In this document: in pieces, positions 33,501 through 44,240 of the stretch
Layout of the letters: every line of letters starts with the position of its first letter
Numbering within the stretch: the stretch's first letter is position 1
Origin: Ursus arctos
Taxonomy: Eukaryota; Chordata; Mammalia; Carnivora; Ursidae
Direction of reading: 5' to 3'
Assembly (NCBI RefSeq): GCF_023065955.2
Contig: NW_026623056.1
Span: 83,141,256-83,205,255 of the forward strand
Length of the DNA: 64,000 bases
The notes under the pieces: model-generated
Databases searched by the model: none
The model's input: only the letters and a program-made list of their open reading frames with translations
Told to the model about the DNA's origin: nothing
Program-made: the position numbers and the translations under genes

Positions 33501-33904
33501 GCTGGGGAGAAGGACAGCAAGAGTCAGCATGCCTCTCCTTGGTTTGAAGGCTGGAGGCAGCCCACAGGCTAGATCCCTGGGGTTCCCTGCCAGAGTGAGG
33601 GGCCATTCTAGGCAAAACAGAGATGGGGACCTAAGGGGACTGGGACGTGGAGGGCCAGAGCTCTGAGGATTCCGGGAGCTCACATCCCTGCTCCCCATCT
33701 CTCTCTTCAGGGGCAGTGTCCCTGCTATTGGCCTGCGAGGTCGACCCGGGTTACTGGGAGGAGGGGGGCTCTGCAATGAGGAACATATGCAGCCTATCTG
33801 GGAGCAAGGAGGCAGCAGGGAGGTATCCCTGGGGAGTTGAGGATACTAATAGTAGGCGGAGGAGGCTGGAAGAGGAGGTGCCAACAAGTATTCTAGGCTC
33901 CTCG
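30540..33904. other. Gene-free stretch downstream of OLIG2
   Basis: GC-rich, transposon-poor. A small CpG-rich patch lies at about 30990-31280, an A/G-rich patch at 31300-31380 and a G run at 33340-33351. Long frames (for example 31490-32221) have no family signature and overlap frames on the other strand. Possibly regulatory for OLIG2. Confidence 0.4.
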
Positions 33905-34085
33905 GTATAGAGCACGGCGCTGAGAGCTTTAGTGTGTCAACTCATTCAATTCTCACCGTGGCCCTTTGAGGATGGTGCTATTATTATTACATTTTACAGG
34001 CGAGGATACTGAGGCACAGAGAGGGTAAGTGAATGGCCCAGGGGCATAGCTAGTAAATGAGGTGCCAAAGCTGTATTTCGAGAGC
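33905..34085 (-). repeat. MIR
   Basis: Antisense MIR: 'ctcattcaattctcaccg', 'ttacattttacaggcgagg', 'atactgaggcacagagaggg' and 'catagctagtaaatgagg'. Confidence 0.7.
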
Positions 34086-35360
34086 CGCTCCAGAGCCCAC
34101 CTCTGCGATGTCGTCCCGCCCTACCCAGGCCCTCCGCTGCGCACCCCCCCTCCCCCGCGCCGATGTCCCAGACTGTCTCAGCGCCGCCTGGAAAATCGTC
34201 CGAGCTCCTCCCCGCCCCTCTCCCCGCCCCAGCCCCCTTAGGTGACGCCCCTAGTGCTCCCTCTTTATGCCTGGACCCATCTGTCCCCGATGCCCCCATG
34301 TGGGCGGCGGGCGATGCCGAAAGGCTTTGTCATTAGCGGGCTGGGGTGGGCGCGTGGCGCGGCGCGCGGGCGGAGGAAGGGCCAGGGCAGGTGAGATGAG
34401 GCGGCCCCTATATTAGGGCGGCCCGCCGCGCCGACAGTGACTGTGCTTCGTGCCCAGATAGCTGCCACAGCCCTGGCCCGGTTGTGCAGTCCACACCCCG
34501 AGTGGTTATTCGGAAAGGAGTCGCAAACTGAAATGCCCGCAGGGGCCAGACCGACACCTGCGCGGTCCAGCTGAGGGAAGACCCGAGAAAGCGGCAGGCG
34601 CCGCGGGGAGCTGGGGGTGCGCGCTGTCCTCCCGGGGCACCTCGGGCCCTACTTTACCGCACGCCGAGGGCCCCAGAGACAAGCAAGTGGGCCGCACTGG
34701 CCCGCGGGCTCCCCGTTTGCAACCCCTGGATGTGGTGCGGTTCACCAGCACGGCCCGGCTGGGCGCGGGCTTTGCAGGCTGCGTCTTCACTTGGGGTCCT
34801 CCGGCCGCCACGTCGCGGCTGGGCGGCCTCACGCGGAACCGCGAGCCCGCGGCCCCTCTGCTCCTTGCTTCCCGGATCTCGCGTAGGCAAAATGGGTAGG
34901 CGCGGCGGGGCAGCCGGGTCCCCGCGGGGCGCGCACCCCCGGCCTCCGCGGGCCCGCCCCGCCCTCTGGCTGCCCCAGCACCGCCCACACCGGCCGGGTT
35001 TTAAGTAACTGCTTCGGACCGGGTGCGACTTTCGTTTGGGAGCTTTTCTTCCCAGGCGGCCGCACCGCCTCTGAATCCACTGGTCGTGGAAGTGGTTGGG
35101 GTCCCCCGAGAGGGTGGCACGCAGATCCGGCCCGAGGCGCCTCAGTTGGCGCTGGGGCCAAGCGGCGTCGCGAGGGAAGACCCCGGGCTCACCGACCCCC
35201 GCGGGGCGCTCGCAGCCGCGTCCGTGCCCCGGAGTCCGCGCGCGCAGCCTCCTGCCCGCGAGTTCGCTCTCACCCGGCCTCGTCGAGCCGCGAGCCTGGA
35301 ACTCCGAAGCAGTGGCCTTAGGAGCTGGAAGCCCTCGGCCCTGCTGAGCTCTGGATGCTG
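34086..35360. promoter_or_regulatory. Gene-free CpG island with TATA-like element
   Basis: CpG-dense throughout. At 34406-34418 'ccctatattaggg' is a near-palindromic TATA/CArG-like element (seven A/T between CC and GG, one more than a true CArG box) in an otherwise GC-rich setting. Upstream are 'ctctttatgcctgg' and 'gtcattagcgggc'. Frames of up to 160 codons occur on both strands without family support. It could be a non-coding-RNA promoter or an enhancer of the OLIG locus. Confidence 0.45.
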
Positions 35361-36439
35361 GGTGAACAGCCCTGTTTACCTCTTTCCTCCTTGACTGACC
35401 TGAGAGCTGAAGTCTGTCCCTGCCCAGGAGCTTCTAGGTCTCCTAGGACCTCCCCGCCTCCCTTCCCTCCAAGCCCAGCCGGGGCTCTCTGAGTCCTGGG
35501 CGCTCAAGGCCCAAGTCCTGGAGCCCAGGGCAAGGGCCAAGCAAAAGTCCGCCAAGGGGCACAAGCAGGACCTTGAGCGATTCACTGACCCTGAAATCTT
35601 GGCAGTGGAAGCAGACTTGCAGAGCAGGGCTGGCGTGGCCTCTCAGAAGCTGCGTGGGTGCTCTCTGAACCGGTTTCCTCTTCCGGAGAACGGAGTCAGG
35701 TTGTGTGAACACCGAAGCTCCGAAGCTCCGAAGCTCCGTGGCAGATCAGGGTCTAACTCAGATACCAGAACGCTCCGGGTCCCCTGGCCCACCTCCCGGG
35801 AACCTCTAGCCCACAGGGACTGTGTCATGGGCGAAAACAATTCCTTTTGATGTTCTCTGTGTGTGCCAGTGGAATTTATAGCCTCTGCTTCAGTGGAGTG
35901 TAGACAATTCTGGAAAGCCTACCATCCTTGATGGTGAGGCTCCCCCCGCGGTGGGAACTAGTTTGAAGGCCTTCCTATCTAGATGTGCCTGCGAGATGAG
36001 AGCCTCTGCGCAATGGGAGTCAATGGAGGAGGCAGGGAAGGAGGAAGTTTCTGGAGTGTAGGGACTGAGACAGGAGTGTAAGCCACCTGGGAATCACACA
36101 CTGATGGGGGACATTGAGACTTAGAGTAGGATGGGCATCTTTGTTTTTACCCAGGGTATTTGTGTTCAGACTTAGGCCCCAACACCACAGAGCCAGAGCC
36201 TCTGTCCCTCCTTAGATAAATGGAATAATGAATAATACTCCCTGACAATTATGTCATCTCCTGCCTGGCCCCAGCTGTGAATAGATGCCCTGGGCCCCAG
36301 AGCCTGGCCAGGGTGTGGCTGCTGCCAGATCTCAACCCTCGAATGTGAGCTTGGGCCCCCAAGAAGCAGCCATGGTTATGTAGGTCACGGCTGGGTGGGT
36401 TGAGCACCATGGAGACCATGGTTGAGTAATTGGGTATGT
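35361..36439. other. Unassigned intergenic sequence
   Basis: It includes a short tandem repeat at 35712-35737 (about three ccgaagctc units). No gene or transposon recognised. Confidence 0.4.
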
Positions 36440-36615
36440 GGTAGTAATGCTACCTTGGCCAGGATCCACCGGCTGTGTGACCTTGAACATGAAGAAGATG
36501 TGGGCTTTCTGAGCCTCAGCTTCCTTATCTGCAAAATGGACGTGATGCTAGTACCATTTTCACAGGGCATTAGGCTTGAAAGGGACAACCTGGGTCTGGG
36601 TCTGGCACACAGAGC
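36440..36615 (+). repeat. MIR
   Basis: 'ggctgtgtgaccttgaac', 'gcctcagcttccttatctg', 'caaaatggacgtgatgc' and 'gtctgggtctggcacac' follow the MIR order. Confidence 0.65.
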
Positions 36616-37289
36616 ATGCCAAGGGAGGAGGAAGTGTGCCTGGCTGCTGGGGTGTCATCTGATTGAACCTTCTGGAAGGTCTTCAGAGGTAAGATCCTTG
36701 TCCAACTTGGTCACAAACCTGCCCTACAACATGGAAAGAGGGGTGACGCTGTATGCCTCAGGACCCCAGGAGAGGCCTAGAGTATCTCTGAGCTCTATAT
36801 ACAGAGTGAGTTCTTAAACCCCCCAGTGCAGGGAAGGCCCCCGTTCTCACCTTCACATGCCCCAGGGTGCCTGGTGCAGGACCGGGAGCTCAGTTGGTCC
36901 TCATTGAATAGTCTTTACATTGCACAGTGGAGAAGGACCTACACTCCCCCAGTGAAACCAGAATCGGGAACAGTGGGGGCCTCTTGGGAGTTGGGCTGGG
37001 GGCTCCCCATACCCCCAACTCTGAACTCACTCAGCTGTTCAGACCAGTGCAGCTGATGAAGCCACCAGGGGTGCTGGTGGCTCAGCCAGGAGGGGAAAGA
37101 AATGACTTAGAGCAGCCCAGGCTCTGGCAAAGGCCTGCAGCAGAGGCTTGGGCACCCCCTCAGTCTGGGGGCTGACCCTCTCTCTGCCCCTCCCCCACCC
37201 CCTGCTGCCCAGGCAGGATTAGGGTTCCACCTCCACTTACCCCCTAGCAGATCTGCTCATCCTCATGCCTCACGCCCACAGTGTTGTGT
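36616..37289. other. Unassigned intergenic sequence
   Basis: Nothing recognisable beyond unique, moderately GC-rich DNA. Confidence 0.4.
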
Positions 37290-37745
37290 TTAACCCACCA
37301 GCTTCTCCCCTTCATCCCCCTCTTTCTGTTTGCTTTCATCGAGGTGAAATTCATACACATGAAATTCACCATTTTAAAGTGAGCAACTCAGTGGCATTCA
37401 CAGTGTGGGGCAGACTCCACCTCGATCTAGTTCCAAACCATTCATATCACTCCAAAGTCAAACCCTGTAACCATCATGAGGTCACTGGCCTCCCTGCCCC
37501 ACCCCGTCCCAAGCAACCACAAATCTGCCTTCTGTCTCTATGGATTGACCTATTCTGGAGACTTCCTATATGTGGACTTGTACAGTCTGTGACCTTTTGT
37601 GTCTGGTTTCTTCCACTTGGCATGTTTCTCAGGTTCATCCATGCTGTGGCACCTGTCAGTTCTCAGTTCCTTTTGAAGGCTGAGTGCTATTCCTCTGTAT
37701 GTATGTATCACATTTTGTTCATCCATTCATCTGTTCATAGTTTCA
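37290..37745 (-). repeat. L1M fragment
   Basis: 'gaaattcaccattttaaagt', 'tgtctctatggattgacc', 'gaccttttgtgtctgg', 'aggttcatccatgctgtgg' and 'cattttgttcatccattc' are antisense landmarks of old mammalian L1 3' regions. Confidence 0.75.
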
Positions 37746-37784
37746 TTCAGTTCTGAGTAAGGCCTCAGGTCCTTGCTGCAAGGT

Positions 37785-37915
37785 ATCGCGGTGAAAAGAG
37801 GTCTGGACTAAGAGTTTAATAAGCTAGATCTCTGAGTAGGCTGGGTGTTCTAAGGCAAGTGGATTGACCTTTCTGGGCCCCAACTACTCATCTGTAAAGT
37901 GGAAAGTTTGGCAAG
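37785..37915 (+). repeat. MIR fragment
   Basis: 'gaggtctggactaagag' and 'ctactcatctgtaaagtgg' fit a diverged MIR. Confidence 0.45.
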
Positions 37916-38749
37916 GGCCATTTCAGGTTACAGTCACCGTGACTTTGTGCAACTCGAAAGCGCTCCCTGGCACTCATAGAAAGGATCCCAATGCCTTTTC
38001 TGCCAGCCACAACCCTGTGTCAAGGAACGACCCCATTACAACAGACCATGGGGCTTGCACAGTGCCCCCAGTGGATCAGACCCCCCCCCCTCTGTACTTT
38101 GGGTCTTACAGAGGTCAAATCTTAGTGAGAAGCATGGCCGAGGTGGGTAGCGTTTTGACTTATTCCCTTCCTGAGTATCCAGCCAGATTTAGCAACTGTG
38201 ATTTAGTGATGAAATGGCCAACTTACTTCTAACACATACAGGTTCTCATCATGCATGGTTAAGAAGTGGACATTAAGCTAGGTCAAAAGGATCTGACATC
38301 GGATGAGTGTACAAATTGATATCCTGACTCTGTTTTCTTGATCTCTCATTCCACACACATTTACCATCCCGTTACCCCATCTTTTGCTTTGGGGAGGTTG
38401 GCAACATACATATAGAAAAACAGATTTAAGAAATAAGCCCTTTTTTAGTACGTAAGATCTTTGAGACCTACCCTGATTGGAGGGGGGTAGTCAGCTGATC
38501 CTGTCTAAGTGGAGTTGAACTTGGGGGGGGGCTTTAATGTAGGGAAGGTAGCATTATCTCAGGGATGTTTTACACTTCTTTTTGGAACATGGAAGCTCTG
38601 TAAATTGAGATAATAGTTGCACCTCCTTCCTTTTCAATACTCCAGCCTACCCCTGGCATTTCCAATCCCCTTACTCTGCTCACCTTTCCTTTCCCCATAC
38701 TGTATTTTTTTATTTATTAAGTTCATGGTTTATTACCACCTTTGTCAGT
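37916..38749. other. Unassigned intergenic sequence
   Basis: Runs of Cs near 38079-38088 and Gs near 38524. No gene. Confidence 0.4.
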
Positions 38750-38865
38750 GGAATGGAAGTTCCACGAGGCAAGAATCTTTGCTTATCCTGATCCTTGAAG
38801 TAGAACACTGCCCAGCACGTAATAAGCACTCAGCAAATATTTGTTGGAATGGAATGAATGTGTAC
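38750..38865 (+). repeat. L2 3'-end fragment
   Basis: 'ttccacgaggcaagaatc', 'ctgcccagcacgtaataagc' and 'cagcaaatatttgttggaat' match the L2 3' end. Confidence 0.6.
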
Positions 38866-41093
38866 AGATGATTTTTGCCAGCAAGCCCTTCCCTAACCAG
38901 AAAAGAAGAGCCATGAAGCTTCACTGGGCTTCCCACAGAAAAAAACACTTGGAAAATAGGATCCTGTCAAAGTGCATTGTTGAACTCTGTGTGCCTTCCC
39001 TAAAATGCTATTCTAAAAACAGATAAGGCTTAGAGGCTGGTCTTATACTGGTCCTGGGATGGGCTCAAAGACGGGGGTTTTCTGAAATAATGTATCAGGA
39101 TCAACAAATTTACTAAATCTGTAACATTCTCGGCTACCTCCTTAAGTCCTTTGGGTTCCTTCTGAGCACAACTAGAATCCAGACCCTGAGGCTTAAGACT
39201 GACCCTTCAAATTAAACACATTCATAGTTGGACAATTTGTTCTAATCCCTTGGGAGGCAAACTCCTTGGGTTAAAAAAAAAAAAAAGGACCCATAGTCAA
39301 TTTGCCGAATCTTTCTGATGGGAGCATATCTAAAAGAGGAAAAGTATTTCCGGGCAAAGTAGCAGCTCCCACAAACCGTCCCCATCACTGTCACAAGCAG
39401 AATGAGAACATGCCGGAGGGGGAGGGAGGGTGGCTGCAACTTTTCAAATCAGACAGCTAGCGTTAACCTTAACATTAAATATCCCAAGGAAAAAAAAAAA
39501 CCCTCAGTGGTTGTATTTATCCTGAATGCAAAACTGTCCCCTTTGTTGAGGTCGGCTGAACTAACGCAGCCAGGAGAACAATGTCGAGTCTGCTGGCGGG
39601 CCATGTGCTAATGTGCTCATGCATTACAGGCCTAACAGATGGCTGTGAGAACACTCAGCCGCGCCTGCCTGGGTCAGGACGCAGAGCCCAGTGCTTCCCA
39701 GTTCGGCCCAGTTATCAAAACACTGCTTCTCTATGGAGCGATGACGGCTGTCCAAGGGGAGGCGGGTCCTGCCCCTCCTGCATGTCTGGGGCTCGAAGTG
39801 AGAGCAGAGGTGTGTAAAGGAATAATTATTGGGGGTTTGGCTGTTTGTACCACACCACAGAATTGAAAAGTGATTTTCATGCCGTCGAAAGTCAGAAACG
39901 GGAGATACACACTATACGGTTCCAGCATGAAAGCTCATGCACCTTGCTTACACTTTCAATCTTTTCATTTTAAATTTCCCTCCCCTTCCCCTCTGCGGGT
40001 TTGTCTTCTGGCTTTCCCCACATCCCAGTGAATCGCTGTGGGAGAAAGTAGCCCCACCCCCAAAGCAAAACAAAACACAAAGAAAACAAAACCCAGCCTT
40101 TTGCAACTTCGAAGTAAGGCTCCAGAGAAATTCCTCTGGAAACACGTAGCTAAGTGGAAAGCACCTGGTCTACTCTATTGTCCATCCCCCCCCCCCCACC
40201 GCTTCTCTGCCAATAACAAGAAAACTCCCAGGAGCCAGCCCCTTTGCTCTTCCCACCCCCCTCCTCCCTTGAAGCAAAGATGTGGCCAGGTTGGGCTGGG
40301 CCAGCAGCTTGGGTCCTGGGAGAGGGGACAGGAGTGTCAGCTACTGTCTACATGTTTCCCCAGCCACAGAGCTGCCCAGGTAACCCGGCCTACTCCTCTT
40401 GCTTCTGTCCCCAGAGCTGGGCACTGGGACTCACTTGGAACAAGGACTCCTGGGATGACAGTAGCACAGGGTAGGCAGCAGCTCAGAGATGTCACCCCAG
40501 GTCCACACAGAGGTGGAGGGAGCCAGAGAGCCTGCAAACCTCTCTGTTCTGACTCTGAAACAGACAAGGAGGCCGGTCTCCAGCCCCCGCACCCCCTCCT
40601 CCAGCAATTTGGTCCCCAAAGTCCGTATAAGTTTCATGGTGTTCAAGGGGAGCCCTGGGAAGCTGGCATGTATCCCACTGTCTCCCCACCAGCTGTGTGG
40701 GGGGCTCAGCATTCCTCCTGTTAATGCCATTGTTGGGGTCAGTGTGATGTCTCCAGAAAGCCTGTAAGATGTTCCTTGCCTGGGAGGGAATACGCAGCAA
40801 GCTGTTCGCACAGGTCAATCTATAAGGTATCATTAATACACCAAGGAGGATCCGGAGAGCCCTGAACAAGTGAATTCTTCCTGGAAGGGGAGTGGGGGAG
40901 GTCAGGGAAAGAAGGAACATGAGGCTACCAGGACCAGTGTCCTGCAGGTCAGAAGTAGGCTTTGGGGAGGGGCATTGAAGCAAGTAATACTTAGGCTATA
41001 GGATTGGTATAGCGGGCTGAAGTCCGTTTTCTAAAGGAAAGAGAATGAATTTCCACATGAGTGGTGAAGAAAAGATAAATTTTAGTCATGATC
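38866..41093. other. Repeat-poor block, candidate regulatory DNA
   Basis: 39380-40140 in particular lacks transposons and has enhancer-like text: 'gaacaatgt' (SOX-type) at 39576-39584, 'gtgctaatgtgctcatgcat', 'ggaataattattggggg'. A C run lies near 40187-40199. Frames in 40038-40983 on both strands have no family support. Confidence 0.4.
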
Positions 41094-41230
41094 CCAGGGT
41101 CCTGGGATGGAGCTGGCAGGCTCCCTGCTCAGCAGGGACCCTGCTTCTCCCTCCCTCTCTGCCTGCCACGCCCCCTGCTCATGCTCTCCCCCTCTGCCCC
41201 AATAAATAAATAAATAAAATCTTTAAAAAA
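41094..41230 (+). repeat. Can-SINE, 5'-truncated
   Basis: It starts at 'gtcatgatcccagggtcc', lacking the tRNA-like head, then the CT-rich middle, 'ccaataaataaataaataaa' and an A/T-rich tail. Confidence 0.85.
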
Positions 41231-42281
41231 ATTTTTTTTAAATAAAAATTTTAAAATGTAGATTTTGATAGCCATTGCAAGTTGGTAAGGCCTTTTACAT
41301 TTAAATTCATTACCTCATTTAAAATGCACATTAGCCACTCACAGGTGAGCTCACACAATATTCAGGGGCAGAGCCCAGAGGTCTGTAAGTGACTCTCTTC
41401 TCCCCCTTAGGGGGACTGGACAACCTCCCATCCCCACACAGCCATTCATTTGTAAACTAACATGTTATAAAGACCCTCGTTCATGCCCAGCCTTTGAAAA
41501 GCTACCCCCCCAAACTTGGTGCCTTCTGTACCCCACCTTGAGGAGCGGTGTAGACTCAGCCAGACTCCAAATCAACAGCTTATTTGGAGCTCGTTACAGG
41601 ACACATCTTTTTCTTTCAACTTACCTACATGGCCTGTCACTCACTGAAAGGATCCCAGCCCTGACGCACACCTTTGCTTCCGGTATGTCAGAAAGGAAAA
41701 GAAAAAGAAACCCATAACCCACACCAGGCACACAGAATCCAGTGGAATCCAATCTCCCCAAACCCAGGCTGGTGGAAGCCAGGTGCAGACCCTGAATCAT
41801 GATGACTAGATGGGCCACACACCCCAAAATTTCTATTTGCCTGAATCACTGGCGACCTAGAACTTTTCTGGTTCTGCCTGATAAAAAAATGTATTTTTTA
41901 AGTAATGTCTACACTCAACATGGGGCATGGACTCACGATCCCGAGATCAAGAGGTGCACGCTCTCCCAACTGAGCCAGCCAGGTGCCCCTGCCTGATAAA
42001 AATGTAGAATGTGCTTTCCTCTTTCCTGATTCACACTCTTCGCGCCCTGCCCCCATTCATCCCTCTTTTTAGATTCACCTTTATAAGTTTTGTTCTGCCT
42101 AAAAATTAACTTCCCATCAGCTATTTCCCTATGCTTCTTGAACGTCCGGGTCAGAGTTTTCCTGGTGTATTAAAATGGGTTTTACCAATGGCCCATTTCT
42201 CCATTGTGTCCTTTCGGGCAAGTTTCGGTCCTGATGCAACATCCAGACGAGCAATAGGAAGGGGCTCGATTCCAGCAGCTC
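41231..42281. other. Unassigned sequence containing one small SINE
   Basis: Apart from the Can-SINE at 41888-41988 no gene or repeat is recognised. Confidence 0.4.
41888..41988 (-). repeat. Can-SINE, short variant
   Basis: About 100 bp, antisense: 'actcacgatcccgagatcaa', then 'caactgagccagccaggtgc'. A 14-bp target-site duplication, ctgcctgataaaaa, lies at 41874-41887 and 41989-42002. The GA-rich middle is missing, as in older or deleted subfamilies. Confidence 0.88.
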
Positions 42282-42500
42282 TGTCCAGTAGAACTTTCTG
42301 CAATGATGGACATGTTCTGTAGATATGCTGGCCAGTGTGGTAGCCACCAGCCACATGCGGCCCTCGAGCACTCGAAATGTGGCCAGTGAAACCAAGGAAA
42401 TGAATTTTAAATTTTACTTAATTGTATTTAATTTTAATTCATTTCAAGTTAAATAGGCACATTGTGGCTAGCGGCTACTGTACTGGAGAGTCTAGCTCTA
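42282..42500 (+). repeat. hAT-type DNA transposon remnant (MER3-like)
   Basis: 'ctgtccagtagaactttctg', 'gtagccaccagccacatgcg', 'gcactcgaaatgtggcc', then the partly inverted 'cacattgtggctagcggct' and a closing 'ggagagtctagctctag'. Terminal and internal inverted symmetry suits a small non-autonomous hAT element. The family name is tentative. Confidence 0.5.
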
Positions 42501-43212
42501 GAAAGAGGCCACAGAATGTTCTAGTAGTCCAGCATCACCAGGCACATCAACTCATGATATTTCTGCTGCCCAGACTAATACAGTCTGGCCAGGCCCAGAA
42601 TGTAGACGGTTTCTTCAAAGTCAGAAGTATGTCTTTTACCATAAAACATTATTTGCACTGATTCTATTAGCAAGGAAAACCACCGTTCAGTGCCGCTCAA
42701 GATGATCAGACCCTGGAAGGATCGCAGAGCTGGTAATTTGACCAGTCTGTTATAGACATTCAAGAGAGCCATCTGGCGTCACCATGCTTCATCCTTCTCC
42801 TCCCAAACCCACCTACCACACCCACAACTCTGGTGTTTTTTTCCATCCTCTTCAGAAAACTCATTTCTCTCTTCAGTTTTAGCTTTCCACCTAAATCACT
42901 AGCTCTAATACCTTATGAATAGTCAAGAAAAGCACATGATGTTTCCTTTGCTGAAGCCCTTATTACGTTGCCCACATTTCTTCCCCCACTCAAATATTTG
43001 AAGACTTGAGTTCCAAAGTCTTTGCTTTAGAAGGCAGGCCTACCATCAACAAAAACTTTCCCATGGTCTTTGATGACCTTCTGGAAGGTTCTTTAATTTT
43101 CCCAAGATCTATTGCAGATAAACACATTCTTTGCGTAGGGAAGACAGAGTTCATACGACCTCAACTGGAAAAGTGCTATTGGGTAATAAAATGGCTGGCA
43201 ACTCTACTCCAG
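42501..43212. other. Unassigned intergenic sequence
   Basis: No gene or repeat recognised. Confidence 0.4.
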
Positions 43213-43432
43213 GTTTCTCAGTGTACCACTGTTATACTTTGGGCTGGATAATTATTTGTCATGGGGGGCTGTCTTGTCCATTGCAGAATGTTTATTAGTA
43301 TCTCTGGCCTCTACTCACTAGATGCCAATAGCACCCTACTCCCAGTTAGACAACCAAAAATGCCTCCAGACATTGCCAAATGTCCCCTGGGGAGCAAAAT
43401 TGCCCCCAGTTGGGAGCCAATGCTCTTCTTCC
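43213..43432 (-). repeat. MER20 hAT transposon
   Basis: Antisense MER20 landmarks: 'gggctggataattatttgtc', 'tctggcctctactcactag', 'ctccagacattgccaaatg' and 'gcaaaattgcccccagttgg'. MER20 copies are known to serve as regulatory elements in placental mammals; nothing here shows that for this copy. Confidence 0.75.
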
Positions 43433-43764
43433 ATTTAGCACTCCTGTTGTGAGCTCAGCAAAGCAGAGGAGGAAAAAGCCACACAGGGTTTTGATCTGAA
43501 CCCTTCACTGTGCTAAAACTCTTTCTTCTTTAGGGCTCTCGTTAGTGACAGACTTAGCCCCCGAACTAAGAGAAATGAGAAGATGGAAAGATTGACTTTG
43601 CTTAGATATTTCTGGAACACTTTCTAGGATCAAGAAAATGTAAGGAGCTTGATTTGTTTGGTTTCCCACATGGAACTGTTTAAAATTATGAGACAGCCCA
43701 CAATAATGTGACTCGCCAAGTACAGACTGAATTTGGTGAAACTTCAATAAGAAAAGTTCACATT

Positions 43765-43905
43765 GACTGGGCTCTAACCATGTGCTTTGCATCGTTCCAG
43801 GTGCACTCATTCAAGGACTATTTTTACACCTATTTTACTGATGAGGAAACAGAAGCCCAGAGAGCATATAGCTAGTGAGATGCAGAGGGGGGATTTAAGA
43901 TCCCA
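43765..43905 (-). repeat. MIR fragment
   Basis: 'acctattttactgatgagg', 'aaacagaagcccagagagc' and 'atatagctagtgagatgc' are antisense MIR core. Confidence 0.6.
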
Positions 43906-43984
43906 GGCTTATTGGGATGATGCTGTTTCCTGTTATACGTATTCCTGCTGAATTTTTCTCTTACATAGAATTTTTGGATTTTTA

Positions 43985-44240
43985 AGTTGACTTTTCACTT
44001 TGGGATAATTTTAGACTCACGGAAAGGCTGCCGTGAAGGTGCAGAGAGCTCCTATGTGCTTGGATATTAACATCTTACGTTCCCTTGGAGCATTTGGCAC
44101 AACTACGAAATTAACGTTGTTAACACTGATATTAACTGGACCACAGATTCTGTCTGGGTTTCATCAGCTTTTCCACTAATGCCCTTTGTCTGTTACAAAG
44201 CTTGGAGGGTATCCAATCCAGGCTACCACACTGCACTTAG
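43985..44240 (-). repeat. L1M fragment
   Basis: 'gataattttagactcacgg', 'gatattaacatcttacg', 'ctgggtttcatcagctttt' and 'tatccaatccaggctacc' are antisense landmarks of old L1s. Confidence 0.6.

Noticed and set aside
34406..34418. True SRF CArG box
   Set aside because: Seven A/T bases lie between CC and GG instead of six, so it is reported only as a TATA/CArG-like element.
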